From contig JBAJFG010000140.1 of NCBI GenBank assembly GCA_037903475.1, positions 1,798,001 to 1,862,000 on the forward strand: DNA of 64,000 nucleotides. The letters are read 5' to 3'. The notes under the pieces were generated by a model. It was given only the letters and a program-made list of their open reading frames with translations. It was not told the DNA's origin and did no database searches. Origin of the DNA: Ancylostoma caninum (taxonomy: Eukaryota; Nematoda; Chromadorea; Rhabditida; Ancylostomatidae). The position numbers and the translations under genes are program-made. This document shows, in pieces, positions 46,389 through 57,930 of the stretch; within the stretch, counting starts at the first letter, position 1, and each line of letters opens with the position of its first letter.

Positions 46389-49043
46389 ATGCGAGCCTCT
46401 TTACTAACCCTCCTCTTCGCCTGTACAATATTCAACTTTTCACGTGAGTTTAAGCTAACTATGTATACTATTATGCTTATTCCAAAACTCAGGGAAAAGG
46501 GAGTTGGGGGAAGGGGCACCCTATAAAAGGTCATAGGCTTCATTGTAAGCCTAAGCCTACTCCTATGCTTAAGCATGGGCTTAGCCTTAGGCTTCAAAGA
46601 AGTGCCCCCCTCCCCAACTCCATTTTCACCCCAAAACTCATGGAATGTTACACGGCAACTTCACGAACTGTTGTCATTTCAGAAGCACAAGATTTGGACC
46701 TCCCATTTGTTCTCGACGCCGGTGGAGTGCCTGAATGCATTCAGGCATGTCTATCAGATCTCTTCTACAGCGCCGCTGAGCTGGTATACCTCCAGAATCC
46801 TGTTGAGAAGTTCCGCGAACTTTGCAGGTAACCATGGTTCAGGGTTTCTGTCACATTACCTAGGTAAAGTTGAATCTGTAATAAAGAAAAAGGATTGAAA
46901 TATAGAATCTTACGCAGAACTGTCTAACAATAATCGGAAATTCATTAGATTTCAAACTAAGGAGAACTTTTTTATCAGTAAAGTTTGAAGTTATTGCATG
47001 ACGCAGAGAATTCCACCTCAGGATGTAAATTAGAGGCAAATTTCCAATGATTCAAGAAAATTCTTGAGAAGTTTTTTTCCGGTAATTGGTAGGCAGTTCT
47101 AAGATTTTGTATTTCAATTTTTACTCAAAATATTATTGATAGCAAACTTCCTGTGATTTGAAATTCATTGGTTTCCGTTAGATGGTAGACAATTCGTCCC
47201 AAGGCTGCAGGTATACGTCTCGAGGAGTATAGCAACTAGCATCGCCAAGCAGTGGCGGACGCAGGGAGGGGGGGCGGGGGGGGGCGCGCGCCCCCCCCGA
47301 GAATGAGTCGCCAAATTTTCGAAATTACTTTACAATACAAATAAAAATCTTGTGTTAGTTTATTTTTAATTGTTTATTTTTATTATTATTTTTAATATAT
47401 TTTTTATTTATTGTTTATTATTATAATTAATATTATTATTAATTTTATTTTCCGTCTGGGTCCCCAAAACGGCGGAGACCCCACTTTTCTTCCCACGCCC
47501 CCCCCCCCTCCCGCCCACTTTCTGCGTCCGCCACTGTCGCCAAGGTACATATTGTCAGTCGCCGATTTCGGACCGCCCACAATCGATACGTATTAAAAAT
47601 GAAGCCACAACGGCGACGGCGCTGATAGGTGCTATACTCCTCGAGGAGTACACCCGCAGCCCAAGGACATTCGAATGGTCCTGGAAGATTTTCAAGAAAT
47701 ACCGAATGAATCTGAAGAAGTGATGCAATATTAGATTTCTGCAGATCTTTGCTTTCACTGCTAAATGTTACGCAGATAGTAGTGGTAGTTATACGGCATC
47801 TCACTGTACTTATAGCAAAAATCGCTTTAAAACATTCTTTGCAGGACCTACGACAACTCCTCACAGTGTATAGAAGATCAAAAGGACACCTGTTATCAGA
47901 CGACAATCTTCGATATTGCACTTAGCGGTCTTGATGAGGTCTGCAATGAAAGGGAAGAAGGTAGCGTCGCCTCTATTCGATTCTGAAGCACTTCCTCCTT
48001 CCTGAATTCTAGGATGTACTCATTTCAGATTGGATGGAACACAAAGACTGCCTCGAAGTACACTCAGAGGTGGTTCTGAAGAACTGCGACCACCAATGTC
48101 ACTTCACTGACGTCATGATCACCCTATCTGGGAAAGGCAACCCGGAGGGGCTTCAGAAGCTGCAGGAGGATCAGGAAGCGCTTCAGAAGGTAGCCTCAAC
48201 TTCATTTGTCTTAGTTCTGAGGCCAAAATCCAGACTTTTCCAGGAACTCGCCACGGTCTGCACTTCGTTCGGATGTATGTCATCATGTGCAGCTCGCGAC
48301 CTCAACATTAATTGCTCACCAGTTGGCACTATAATTGTGGTAAGCACCAGTTAACTTACCTTCCTGTGGTGATGTCGTGGTGGGCGTGACCATTGGTCGT
48401 GGCCAATCGCACTCGACGTATAAATAGCCATTTTAGGAAGCTTTATTGAAGCCGTTCTTCACTATCGCCACGATTTTCGAAGAGATCGGTCCCCGTGCGA
48501 AGATCTCAATCTATCGACAGGTACCTTCACAGTGCTACTACCTTGTCGATTACGAGGAGGTACACGGAATTTCGCACGGGAAGCCTCCAAGCAAGGTTTG
48601 TTCATGTTTTGAAGGGAATATCTTCAAGATTTTAAGGGTTGCTGTTTAGATGACGTCAAAGAATCCTGAGGAGGCAGTTCTGAACGAGATCACCACAAAA
48701 GAGGAGATGAAGCAAAAGAAGAAGGCGGAGCTGGAGAAGATGTTTCTGATGGAAGCTCGAAAAGGTTTGTTCTTTGCTGTATTGAAAATAGCAGTGAATA
48801 AACAAGTATATCTCAGTCAAAACAGATTGTATGGAATCGATTAGATCCCGTAGCCCATAATCCCATACTGGGAAAAGAGATAAAAACACCGCTGAAGTTT
48901 TAATGGGAAATTGTGCTTATGCCCCTTTTGATATAAATCTCCGGAAATTTCTTTTGTAACGTGTCCCTGCTTCTTTGGTTGAAATCATCGTCTGTTGTTT
49001 TCCTAATTTTACTTTCAAATGTCTTTTTTTTTCAGGAAGATAA
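46389..49043 (+). CDS. CPG4-domain secreted protein without Ser-Gly stretch
   Basis: Eight phase-consistent exons, 284 aa: 46389-46443, 46683-46827, 47845-47960, 48029-48189, 48244-48339, 48437-48595, 48650-48764, 49036-49043. A signal peptide (MRASLLTLLFACTIFNFS) is followed by GVPECIQACLSDLFYSAAEL, ELCRTYDNSSQCIEDQKDTC, LKNCDHQCHF, VCTSFGCMSSCAARDL and VPSQCYYLV. Exons 2-6 align one-to-one with the left paralogue; exon 4 is exactly 161 bases in both, and cysteine spacing is conserved. Exon 7 replaces the Ser-Gly stretch with a lysine/glutamate helix (EEMKQKKKAELEKMF) and the protein ends EARKGR. It therefore looks like the bare domain without chondroitin sites or proline tail. Three MITEs lie in introns 1 and 2. 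Confidence 0.85.
46492..46631. mobile_element. Short foldback MITE with 9 bp target duplication
   Basis: Ends GGGAAAAGGGAGTTGGGGG and CCCCAACTCCATTTTCACCC are inverted. CAAAACTCA flanks both sides (46483-46491, 46632-46640). The centre is a palindrome built of GCCTAA/TTAGGC-like hexamers. A 9 bp duplication suggests a Mutator-type transposase. It lies in intron 1 of the right CPG4 gene. Confidence 0.75.
47203..47662. mobile_element. Outer foldback MITE interrupted by a hAT MITE
   Basis: GGCTGCAGGTATACGTCTCG-AGGAGTATAGCA at the left pairs with the complement of TGCTATACTCCTCGAGGAG-TACACCCGCAGCC at the right (about 47625-47661). Without the nested insertion the element would be about 170 bp. 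It lies in intron 2 of the right CPG4 gene. Confidence 0.65.
47250..47536. mobile_element. hAT-type MITE, 287 bp
   Basis: Ends CAGTGGCGGACGCAGGGAGG and CTGCGTCCGCCACTG are inverted and flanked by an exact 8 bp duplication TCGCCAAG (47242-47249, 47537-47544), the hAT hallmark. The interior is AT-rich, bracketed by G and C runs. Confidence 0.9.
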
Positions 49044-49187
49044 GGACAACGTCGCTTGCCACGATGTGGAGGGGCAGAATTCGATCTCATGTACACCGCT
49101 CACTACTTTATCCTTACTTTTCACTTAACACAATTTACTTGTCCATACATGTCATTAACAACTATTTTTCACGTCTTGCATGCTGTG

Positions 49188-49193
49188 AATAAA
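49188..49193 (+). terminator. AATAAA polyadenylation signal of the right CPG4 gene
   Basis: AATAAA (gtgaataaagtc) about 145 bases after the TAA stop at 49043. Confidence 0.55.
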
Positions 49194-50118
49194 GTCTATT
49201 AGGATGAGTGGAACTGGACAACTATGTAGTCTAATGCTTAGCAGACCTCGAACCCCAACACATATTAGCGCACTGTGATCCCGGGTACTACCAGGTTGTT
49301 CCTGAACACTAAGAAAATTTTATTTAAAAGATCAGAATGAGCCAGCGACTGAACCGATGACGATAGTGGGAATTAATACGGATCAACACATCACGTATCA
49401 ATCATAGACTCTTAGCCGTTCTGATGACGTCCACCTAGAATTTTCTAACTTCGCCAGATGGGGAGGACGGCGATCTCTGAGCATAGCGTTGATTCGTAGC
49501 GGGGATAGATCCCCGTCTCTCCGCCCACTTTGTCCTCATGCGTACTGTTCACAACCATTGCTCTCTCACCATTTCTCAGGCGTGTTCATCTAACCAAGTC
49601 ATTGGGAGGGTGGGGGATGGAAGGAGCCGCACCCCCAGTTTTGGCTGCAGTTTCGACTTCGGCGCAGCTACAGAGCAAATCGGAGACCAAACCTCATGTA
49701 ATTGAGTCGTGGCCTCCTTCTGCTACTCCATAGCGCAAGGAAGTTTTGTACATGTTCTATCGATTAACATAATGGTGGTGAATCGAGCGAGCAGGAATGT
49801 GCCATTCATAGTCGTGACACGTTGTCGTAGACTTGGCGCGGTTAGTGTGGTTGCACAGGAGGACACATGATTGACATCTAATGCGTTGTATAACTCTTCC
49901 TCGGGTTTTTTGTACTGCTTTGATGTGACTGACATGGTTTTGCAACATTTATTGTATTGTCTCGGAACGTCAGTGGCGTTAGGGACTTAAATGTGTGTTG
50001 AAGACTCTGTTCCATTTTTGTTCCTCGCGATTTGTTAAAGTTTCTCGATCCATTGCGTGATGCTCTTTCGGATTTGGCGTTAAATTATTTTTTTAAGATA
50101 TAGACGGCATATATTACC
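49194..50118. other. Intergenic stretch upstream of the RBM34-like gene
   Basis: No recognisable exon. A 70-codon minus-strand frame (49723-49935) has no family resemblance. The last part presumably holds the promoter of the RBM34-like gene. Confidence 0.4.
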
Positions 50119-53100
50119 ATGAAAGTGAAGAAGCATCACAAAGTTGTCGGAAGCACCGCTTCCCACCTGGGCGATGCTACTGCAGACATCTCAGAGATTG
50201 AGGTGGCGACTCCAAAGGCGAAGAAGAAGAAAAAGGAGAAGCCCGTGGAGGAATCATCCCCAAAGATTTTTGAAGGTGAGGATGGTATCCAGGGGAAAAT
50301 GGAGTTGGGGGGGGGGCACTTGGTATAAGTCGATAATATGACCTATCCTGCACGTTCAGACTTAGCTGACACGCCCAGAACGCTCTGACTTGTTAGCTCT
50401 CCTAACACCTTCGCGACAATGTGCTCAATCGGTTGACACGCAAGGCGCGACGCGTGGGACCGCGTGCTCAACCGGGTGAGCATGCTCTTTTTAGAGTTAT
50501 ATTTCTGTGAAGCATCATAATTAGCAAACTTCTAATTATGTAGTGTTATACTAACAAATATTCAAGATTCCTACACATGCACTGAACAGAGCAGATCTTC
50601 ACTCAAACCTTTTTTTAATATGTGGTTGAGAAATACACCAGAGAGAACGATATCTATGAAAAAGAAACAACTATCAGTATCAAGTAAACGGACGACAAAC
50701 ATTTGGAAACACTCTCTACGATCACAAAAGAAAAAAGATCGGGTTCAGATTTGCACAAATTCGGGGTATTATGCGGCGTTGGAAAAATTCCTACCACGTG
50801 GGACCACGTGCTCGAGCGGTTGAGCACGGGTCCCACTTGTGCAAAAGCGCGTGTGTCCCATGTGATACACCATGCTAAAAGTGTAAGGTCGCAAACGTGT
50901 TAGTAGTTACCTGAAATGCAAACAAGTCAGAACGTGCAGGATAGGTCATATTATCGACTTTTACCAATCCCAACTCCATTTCACCCTGGTATTTATCTTG
51001 TCGAAGCCTAATTATTCTGTTAAGTCTTCGTTATGTTGCATGGTAGGCGGACTTAAATTTTCGATGCGCACACACTTTCTATTCCTTCTGTAAGATTTGG
51101 GAACACTGTTCTACATAGATTATTAACACAAGCGGTTTTCTGTCGATGAGTTCATGTTTCAGAATACGCTTTCGCTAGAATCTTAGGATAATAAAGCAGT
51201 TTTCCTCCCAGCTTTCTTTTCCATCCTACATAAAATTACTTGAAGATGCAAACCCTGCTCCTCCCAAGAAGAAGAAACGAGCAAACAAGTCAGTTCAAAA
51301 TGATTCGATTAGTGAGGACGTTCCGAAGAAAAAGAAGAAGAGGAATTCTGTTGGACCTTCTCAGACGACTGTAACAAATAAGCCTGAAGGTTTGTTTCTT
51401 TCTATTCGCTGTATATTAATGCTTTTTTAAATGATACCATACAAGACTTGTCACAATAACTTCTTTGTTTGTTCTTTGGGATTCAACACTTACAATTCTC
51501 CGATTTCATAGGATGAGTCTTATAGTTTAGGTCTTCAAAATCTCGAGCTCAGCTTGGGGGCTATATTCGGTTTTTCATTAAGACACTAGAGAAGGATGGA
51601 ATCGACTGATACAGTTATTAAGCTTTGATTTCTTTCAGGTGATTACGTTGTTGGATCTCTTTCAAAGCTTTTTGGAGGTTCATCGACGTCATCGCAAAAC
51701 AACGGTAGCGCATAAGCTTCAGTTTACTTTAGAACATACCTATGATTGGATTCGATTCAATGCGGATTTTCAGATGAAGTTCCTGTTTTCAAAGGAGAGA
51801 CTGTTATAAAACCGAAGAAACACAAGAAGGAGCAAGTACAGGCACCTGCCAACGAAGAAACAAAATCTCAGGAAGAACAGAAGGAGGGGAAGACTAAGGA
51901 TCGTGTGCAGCAACGGTTCGTTTAAATGAGTTATTGTTATGTTCCTTGTTGTCAAATGAATGCATATCCACAGCTACCACAGAATTGAGAAGATTCATGC
52001 AAAGGGGACGTTGTGAAGGAAGTGTGGTATGCATGCAGTCCTGAGTGATGCGCCACTTTCTGTGCAGTAGACATTTGACTCGATGGGAATTTTTTGGAAT
52101 AATCGATATTTCTAATAACTCGGTTTTTCGCCTTTTTCGAATACTGAACATTTCGAATAACTCGATTTACCAGCTTTTTCGAATAGTTGGTATTTCGAAT
52201 AACTCGATTTTTGACTATTTTCGGTTAGTCGATATTTCGAGTCACTGGAAAGTCGCTTTATTCGAAACTCGACTCGATTTACTCGGTCGAGTCAAATGTC
52301 TACTGTGCAACACGTGCGACAAGATTCCAGTCGTGGGGGGGGGGGGCCTCTGTAGCACATTAGGTTTTTATGGCTCATTATTGTATGCTTCTAGCGAAAA
52401 CAGGAAGAAGGCCCATGAGCAAAGAATGACACTGGAGGAGAAAAAACGAACGCTTTTCGTTGGTAATGCTCCAATTTCTATGGATGAACGTGATTGTAAG
52501 AAGTTGTTCTCGCAATATGGCCCGGTAGGTGTCTTTTCTAAGTGTCATTTTATTTTATTTTATTTTTGACTAGTTGTTCAACCTCCAGATCGAATCTGTT
52601 CGTATGAGGAGCGTGATGCCTACTAAGGAGACGATTACTAAACGTATCGCGCATATCTCGCATAATTTCCACGATAAGCAAACGTCTGTCAATTTCTATG
52701 TGAAGTTCAAGGACGAGGAGTCAGTGCAGAAAGCTTTAGCTTAGTGAGTCCAGTTTTATTTTGCTCATGATGTTTCTTTACGGTTCTTTTGCCCTCTTGA
52801 CTAGATGCACTTTAATGTTATTACTCTAAGCCTTGTCTCGACGGATGTTTTTATAGCAATGGTACGATCTTGGACAGACATCGCATAAGGGTTGACACTT
52901 GTACATCTAAAGCAGAATATGATCGGAAGCTGACCGTGTTTGTTGGTGAGTTCCATTTCAACCTCACAGGGGCATCTATCATTTCACTCTTCTAGTGGCG
53001 TTCTTTCCAACTTTTACGTTCCCATTCCACTTTTCTAACATATTTTTGTTATCTTTTTAGTTATTCTACAATGTTTGCTCCCACACCCATAAAATCCCTA

Positions 53101-54429
53101 TGTTTTGAGGAATTTAGCCGGCAGTGAATTATGTGCATCATTCAGTGTTCAAGTGAAAATACGAATTCCGATTCCCCATCTATTTTTGTTTGCTTGGTTT
53201 GTGTTTATTGCAAGTAGATAACTTCCCTGATCTAGATCTCACTTCTGCCATTGAACAAGAGGGTTGACATTGCAGGTAACCTCCCGCTAGATGCGAATGA
53301 AGATGAGTTGGCCGATTTATTCGAAGAAAACGTTGGTGGAGTTAGCTTTGTTCGATGTGTGAAGGACCAAACAACTGGAATGGGCAAAGGTTTCGCGTTT
53401 GTGGTATTCAAGGTTCGTTACACCTTTTTTTTTTCGAAAATTGGTTTTTGACTGAACATTTTCACGAAGCTCAGACGTGTTTGTAAAGATTAGTTATGCT
53501 TTCAGTCGGCTTCATCGGTTCCGCTGGCATTGAGTATGACAGGCCTGCAATTCCAGAAGAGAGACCTTCGCATAACGAAGGTCATGAAGAAGGCTAAGAT
53601 TACTGTGAGTTTCTTTTTCAGCTACGATGTCAGTAGTGATCTGTAGAGTTATTCTTCCTGCAGAAAGTGCAGCTGGCGAAGAAAAAGAGCGGAAAGAGCA
53701 ACCAAACCGGACCGACACTAACCAAGGAACAGTCGGCGAAAATAGACAAATTCAAGTTTTCTACGAGAAAGTGAGTGTTGAATTGTCGTGCATCTCGCAT
53801 TCTGAACTGGAAATGGGAGGGTACCGGAGTTCCCATGTAGAATCATCGGGAGTTGCTGATCACTATAGTGCACATAATGTGCATGATTTTCTTCAAAATA
53901 CACAAGATTCATTGTGAATGAACCCATCTATTTGAGGAGAGTTGGCGCGGGATCTCCATTTATAGGGCTTTCCTTAACATATCTATGCTCTTGTTTTATT
54001 CTGCTAACATTTTTTATGCTGCTATCTCTCAGCGCAGCAGCTACATGGTAGAAATACCATGTGAAATGAGGATATCCCAAAGTTAGAAGCGCTAATAATT
54101 TCCTCGCACAAGTTTTGCAGGCATACATTCAACATTCATTAGATCCTGACGATTCTAAACTAATGAAAATCACCAACGCGAAAGTAAGGTGGATTTTCTT
54201 CCAAGTAATGAGTTGGAGTGGCATCGACTGACTTTATAGGGGCTGATCATGTTTTTTTTTTCTCACCTAAAATATACTAGGGTATGGTCGGGAAATAGGT
54301 GAAAGTGGAGTTTTTTTTCCTCATATTTTCAGATCAAACGAGGAAAAACGCCCTGGCCTAAAGAAGAAGGCCAGGAAGGCAATTCAAAGGAAGAAACAGG
54401 GCAAGCAGTCTAAAAGCTTAATGCACTAG
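50119..54429 (+). CDS. rbm-34: RBM34/Nop12-type nucleolar RNA-binding protein (two RRMs)
   Basis: Eleven phase-consistent exons, 440 aa: 50119-50275, 51246-51389, 51639-51704, 51774-51915, 52395-52524, 52589-52743, 52857-52945, 53276-53412, 53506-53604, 53664-53770, 54333-54429. The N-terminal third is lysine-rich and acidic (KAKKKKKEKP, KKKKKRNSVG), typical of nucleolar targeting. RRM1 begins RTLFVGNAP, with NFYVKFKDEESVQKAL as its RNP1-side strand. RRM2 has LTVFVGNLP and a canonical RNP1 GKGFAFVVF. The C-terminus has KIDKFKFSTRKSN and a basic tail KKKARKAIQRKKQGKQSK. This order matches RBM34/Nop12, implicated in large ribosomal subunit maturation. The symbol follows the C. elegans family name; orthology is inferred from architecture. 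Intron 1 carries a 0.7 kb MITE starting six bases after the donor, and intron 4 a second one. The exon 2 acceptor (cttgaag) is weak. Confidence 0.9.
50284..50992. mobile_element. 0.7 kb MITE with ~70 bp inverted ends
   Basis: Left end CCAGGGGAAAATGGAGTTGG ... AGTCGATAATATGACC ... CCTGCACGTTCAGACTT pairs with the right end AAGTCAGAACGTGCAGG ... ATATTATCGACTTTTACC ... CCAACTCCATTTCACCCTGG. The terminal GGAGTTGGG block is shared with the 46.49 kb element. The interior includes a hairpin at about 50803-50841. No coding capacity is seen. It lies in intron 1 of the RBM34-like gene. Confidence 0.85.
52063..52307. mobile_element. MITE with internal ~43 bp tandem repeats
   Basis: Ends CAGTAGACATTTGACTCGA and its exact complement. 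The interior is three to four copies of a ~43 bp unit containing ATTTCGAATAACTCGAT. No clear target duplication is seen. It lies in intron 4 of the RBM34-like gene. Confidence 0.7.
54121..54183 (+). other. Candidate alternative (poison) exon of the RBM34-like gene
   Basis: 63 bases between agttttgcag and gtaagg, inside the last intron. Spliced between exons 10 and 11 it would read through a TAG after seven codons and remove the basic C-terminal tail. In another frame it is fully open. Confidence 0.35.
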
Positions 54430-54583
54430 GCTGTCTTGCAAACACGTAATACTGTATTGTTGTTGTTTACTTTGTTGTCTCACTTCATTTGTTACTTGTT
54501 ATCTCTCAAATTGTGAGTTGTTTGTACGAAAATAGGTTAGGACCTCTATCGTTTTTGTTCTGTTTGAAATTTTTTTGGTTGTA

Positions 54584-54589
54584 AATAAA
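54584..54589 (+). terminator. AATAAA polyadenylation signal of the RBM34-like gene
   Basis: AATAAA about 155 bases after the TAG stop at 54429. Confidence 0.6.
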
Positions 54590-56641
54590 TCCTGATCTAT
54601 TGCTGCTGTTTTACATTCAAAGTATGGACCAGCTCATGTGTTTCACATGTGGTTGAGTTTAACCATTCCCCCATTTGGAGCTACTATAGCACTACAAGAA
54701 TACACCTGAGAACAGAAGAACTTAAACTGCATCGAGAAAATCAGTTTCAAAGTCATGTGCTACTGAAAATTTGCCGAACAGGGTGGATTATTCTGAGAGT
54801 TGTGTGTGTTGAAGTGTTCAAGTCCTGAAAATTCAAAGGAGTAGGAAGGTGAGACTCTCGCTTTTAATTTTGAACAGAGCTATATTTGATATCGGTAACT
54901 TTTACAAAATTGCGTAACAAAAAGGTCTTCAACATGCTATAACAAGAGGGTTCGAGGAAACTCGGAAAAGTTATAGGGATCCACGTACTGGACATGGAAG
55001 ATTTTCATTCCATGTTTACGGCACAACACAAGGCTTTAGAAGACTCCAATAGTCCTGAATCGCACGCCGCGCCGCATCGTCTATGACTTTCACTGTCTGC
55101 GCATCCGCGCATCCTCTTAATGGCTTCTGATTATCGATCGATCCAGTAATGTAGCCCATGGGAGTAGGTCCATCTCAATGGGTTTCCCTGTTTGCACACA
55201 CCAAGCAAAAATTGCTTTATCACAGCAAAAAAAAAACACATTGAGAGCAACGTTTATCGATGCTAATTCCTGAAGCGACTTTTTTCGAGCAAAATATCCT
55301 CATTTAGTGCTGACAGGAGGTAACTCTCGAGAAAAATGAAAAACGTTCGTGGGTATCGTTGTTATCGCTGGTGTGGTACCCATCTGAGGCCTTAGTAGTC
55401 GTTTCCGTATCTCACCGTTAAATGCCACAAGAATCACCCTGTAAGAAGTAAATAACCCGAGAACTGAAATGTTTTAGGTGGCAGATTGTTTTGCAATAGG
55501 AATCAAATAGACAAGTGGAATGTTGTCATACAGGCTACTAATTAAAAATTCGGTCAAGGCTGTCTCTCCTCCCCCTCCCTTCGAAAAAAAAAACAATGCC
55601 TGTTGCTCTTTTCCCACATCAGAATGTCCGTCAGAGATTCTTGGAGAGGGGGGGGGAGGGGGAGGGGAGGGTTGTATGTACCACTCGTAGGGAAGAAAAG
55701 AGCAGTGACTTCCTTTCTGGATAGAAAATTTTTGGATGAGATTCCTATGGTTTAGTTATTTCGAGACGAATCTCAAATTCTGTGAAGAGTAATTCCACTC
55801 TTACAGGCGATAATCTCATTTAGTAGTTTCGAATAGAAAACGATAGATTTCTAGTGATCTTTGACCTTCTGTATAAAATCTTGAGGTCCCATGAAAAACT
55901 CTCTCGCTCTTTATCTAGAAGCTGCCTCCTCTTTCTGAATTTTTTCACCCAAATGTGCATATTTTCGGATTATCTGCAGAAATTGATTTCTCTACTAGCA
56001 AAACCTATCTTCTCTGTGAGCCTCGGACATCAATGTGTTATGACTGGTGCAGACCATGCAGCGAAGGCCATGGCTACAATTCTCACCATCTTTTCAAGAA
56101 ATGGCTGAGATCTCACCCTCCTCCTGCATGAGCCAATTCCCAAGCAGTAGTCGTAGCCAGCACAACAGAAATACCAGTTGGTGGCACAATTCGAGCGATA
56201 ACATGGAAGCTGACAAGCATGAGGCAGTATGTAATGGAGTTTGCAAAGGTCTACAAAGATTTGCTGAAGTTGTAGGGTAACAGATGTACGGTGTCTTCAA
56301 AGAACACACTTTTCACCGTATTTTCAACAAATTGCTAACAATTTGATTAACTCACTTGGAAGAAAAATCTAATTTCTTTTCGATGTGAAGCTCTCATATA
56401 ATTAACAAGCGCACCTTGTCTCTGAAAGGTAATGTGTGCATCCGATACATATAAAAAATGGAAAACGTATAAATACAGATAAACTGATCAAGAGGGCGAC
56501 ATATTAGATGCCCAAGTTTCCTTTTCCCAGATGAAGTCAAATGGGTGGCGCATCTCTTATAAGCGGTATCTACAGGGTGCGTCATTAATATTGACGCACT
56601 GAAGTTATACTGTAAAAAGGACAACATCCTGACAACCACTA
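54590..56641. other. Gene-free stretch left of the palindrome
   Basis: Contains one copy of a dispersed segment (55058-55125; the other is at 61167-61232) and purine/pyrimidine-rich runs near 55560-55670. Open frames at 55854-56280 have no recognisable domain. TGCGTCATTAATATTGACGCA (56579-56599) is a near-perfect palindrome. Confidence 0.4.
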
Positions 56642-57930
56642 CATACAATACCAACGGTGTCGCTTGATGAAACTGCGCGATGTCTGCGATTTCGCGTTTT
56701 TTTCGTCGTTTCTCCATAACTCCCTTCAATCCCAACCGTTTTCAAAATGGAGCAGATATTCGGAATCAGGATGGTCCAATCTATCTGGTAGTGCAGTTAA
56801 AATTTGAAATTCTGAAAAATCTTGGTGATCAGCCTGCAAAATCACCGAAGGACACAATTAAGAGAGACTCGCTGCATCGAGTCCCTCTTGATTATATCCG
56901 TAGGTACTTTTCTGAAAATGGATCCCGCTAGCTCCCCATTCATGTGAAGGAGTTGTTACACTGCACTGAAAATACATTTTTCGAACTCAGAAAGTGATTA
57001 GAAGAAGAATGGTACCTCATACGACTATCGCAGGATTTCCCAAGAACTTGAATTCAATTTTCGTCGATTTCAACCATTACTTTCACATTTTGAACTTTCT
57101 GAAGACAACAGGATTCGTGAAGTCCTCGAAAATTATTCAGAGCTGTCGCGAAAACCTGATGACTGCGATTGCGCTTCTAATCGCGCATGGATGCGATCTA
57201 GACAAAATTTCACTTTCTCATCCCCGAAAAAAGATTTTTCAAGGGAAATAATCTTGAACGCACAACTCGCCACTAAGTGTGATTTTTAGGACCCTGTAAC
57301 GCTAGCAACCGCCCGATTTTGCAGCTGAACATGCGATTTAAACAAAATTTCGTTTTTCCGATTTCCTTGAAGATTTTCACTTTTCCCAGTGGATCCTATG
57401 CAAGTTTCCACCAACCATCCAGAGAATAAATTTTTCATTGACAATAAATCCGTTACAATGTTTTCCCTTCATATTTTCCTCCTGAGCTCTAACCACATCC
57501 TTGGCAGGCTATTATCGCGGCCTCGATATCGCTCAATCGATGGATCGCTGGTCCTCGCCATAGGCTAACGCACCCTGCGGTACTTTAGCAGCTCATGGGT
57601 GCGACTGCATTTGAAATAATGAAGGATATACTGAGAAAAGGAAACTTGACATGGATCTAAGAAGCTTTTCTTTCATCGCAGAAATACAGTATGAAATCCA
57701 ATTTTCAGAGTTTTTCGAGCTTTCTTTCAATAATCAAATAAAATGTCAAAAAATTTAACAAGTAGGAGTTTTTCACAGTAATTTCTACCATTGTCAGTTT
57801 CATCACTATGGAAATCCCAATAAGGGTCCGAAATTGGAGATTGCCTGTCAACTCGCTTGCTTGACACAATTGAACAGAAGTACAAAAGGTGACTCGGGAT
57901 CGAACTCGCATTCTTTAGAAATTCTGGTCT
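56642..57930 (+). repeat. Left arm of a 1.29 kb inverted duplication
   Basis: Pairs with 58347-59634 in reverse orientation, with only scattered single-base differences in the parts compared. The same 83- and 85-codon frames (MSAISRFFRRFSITPF; MIRRRMVPHTTIAGF) appear on the plus strand here and the minus strand there. No domain is recognised in them and they may be non-coding. Confidence 0.95.

Noticed and set aside
46500..46600. True interstitial telomere
   Set aside because: Only a few imperfect TTAGGC-like units are present, and they are part of a palindrome inside a MITE with a target duplication.
56680..57251. 83- and 85-codon frames duplicated in both palindrome arms
   Set aside because: Their conservation is explained by the near-identity of the arms; no domain, splice context or signal supports coding, so they were not called as genes.
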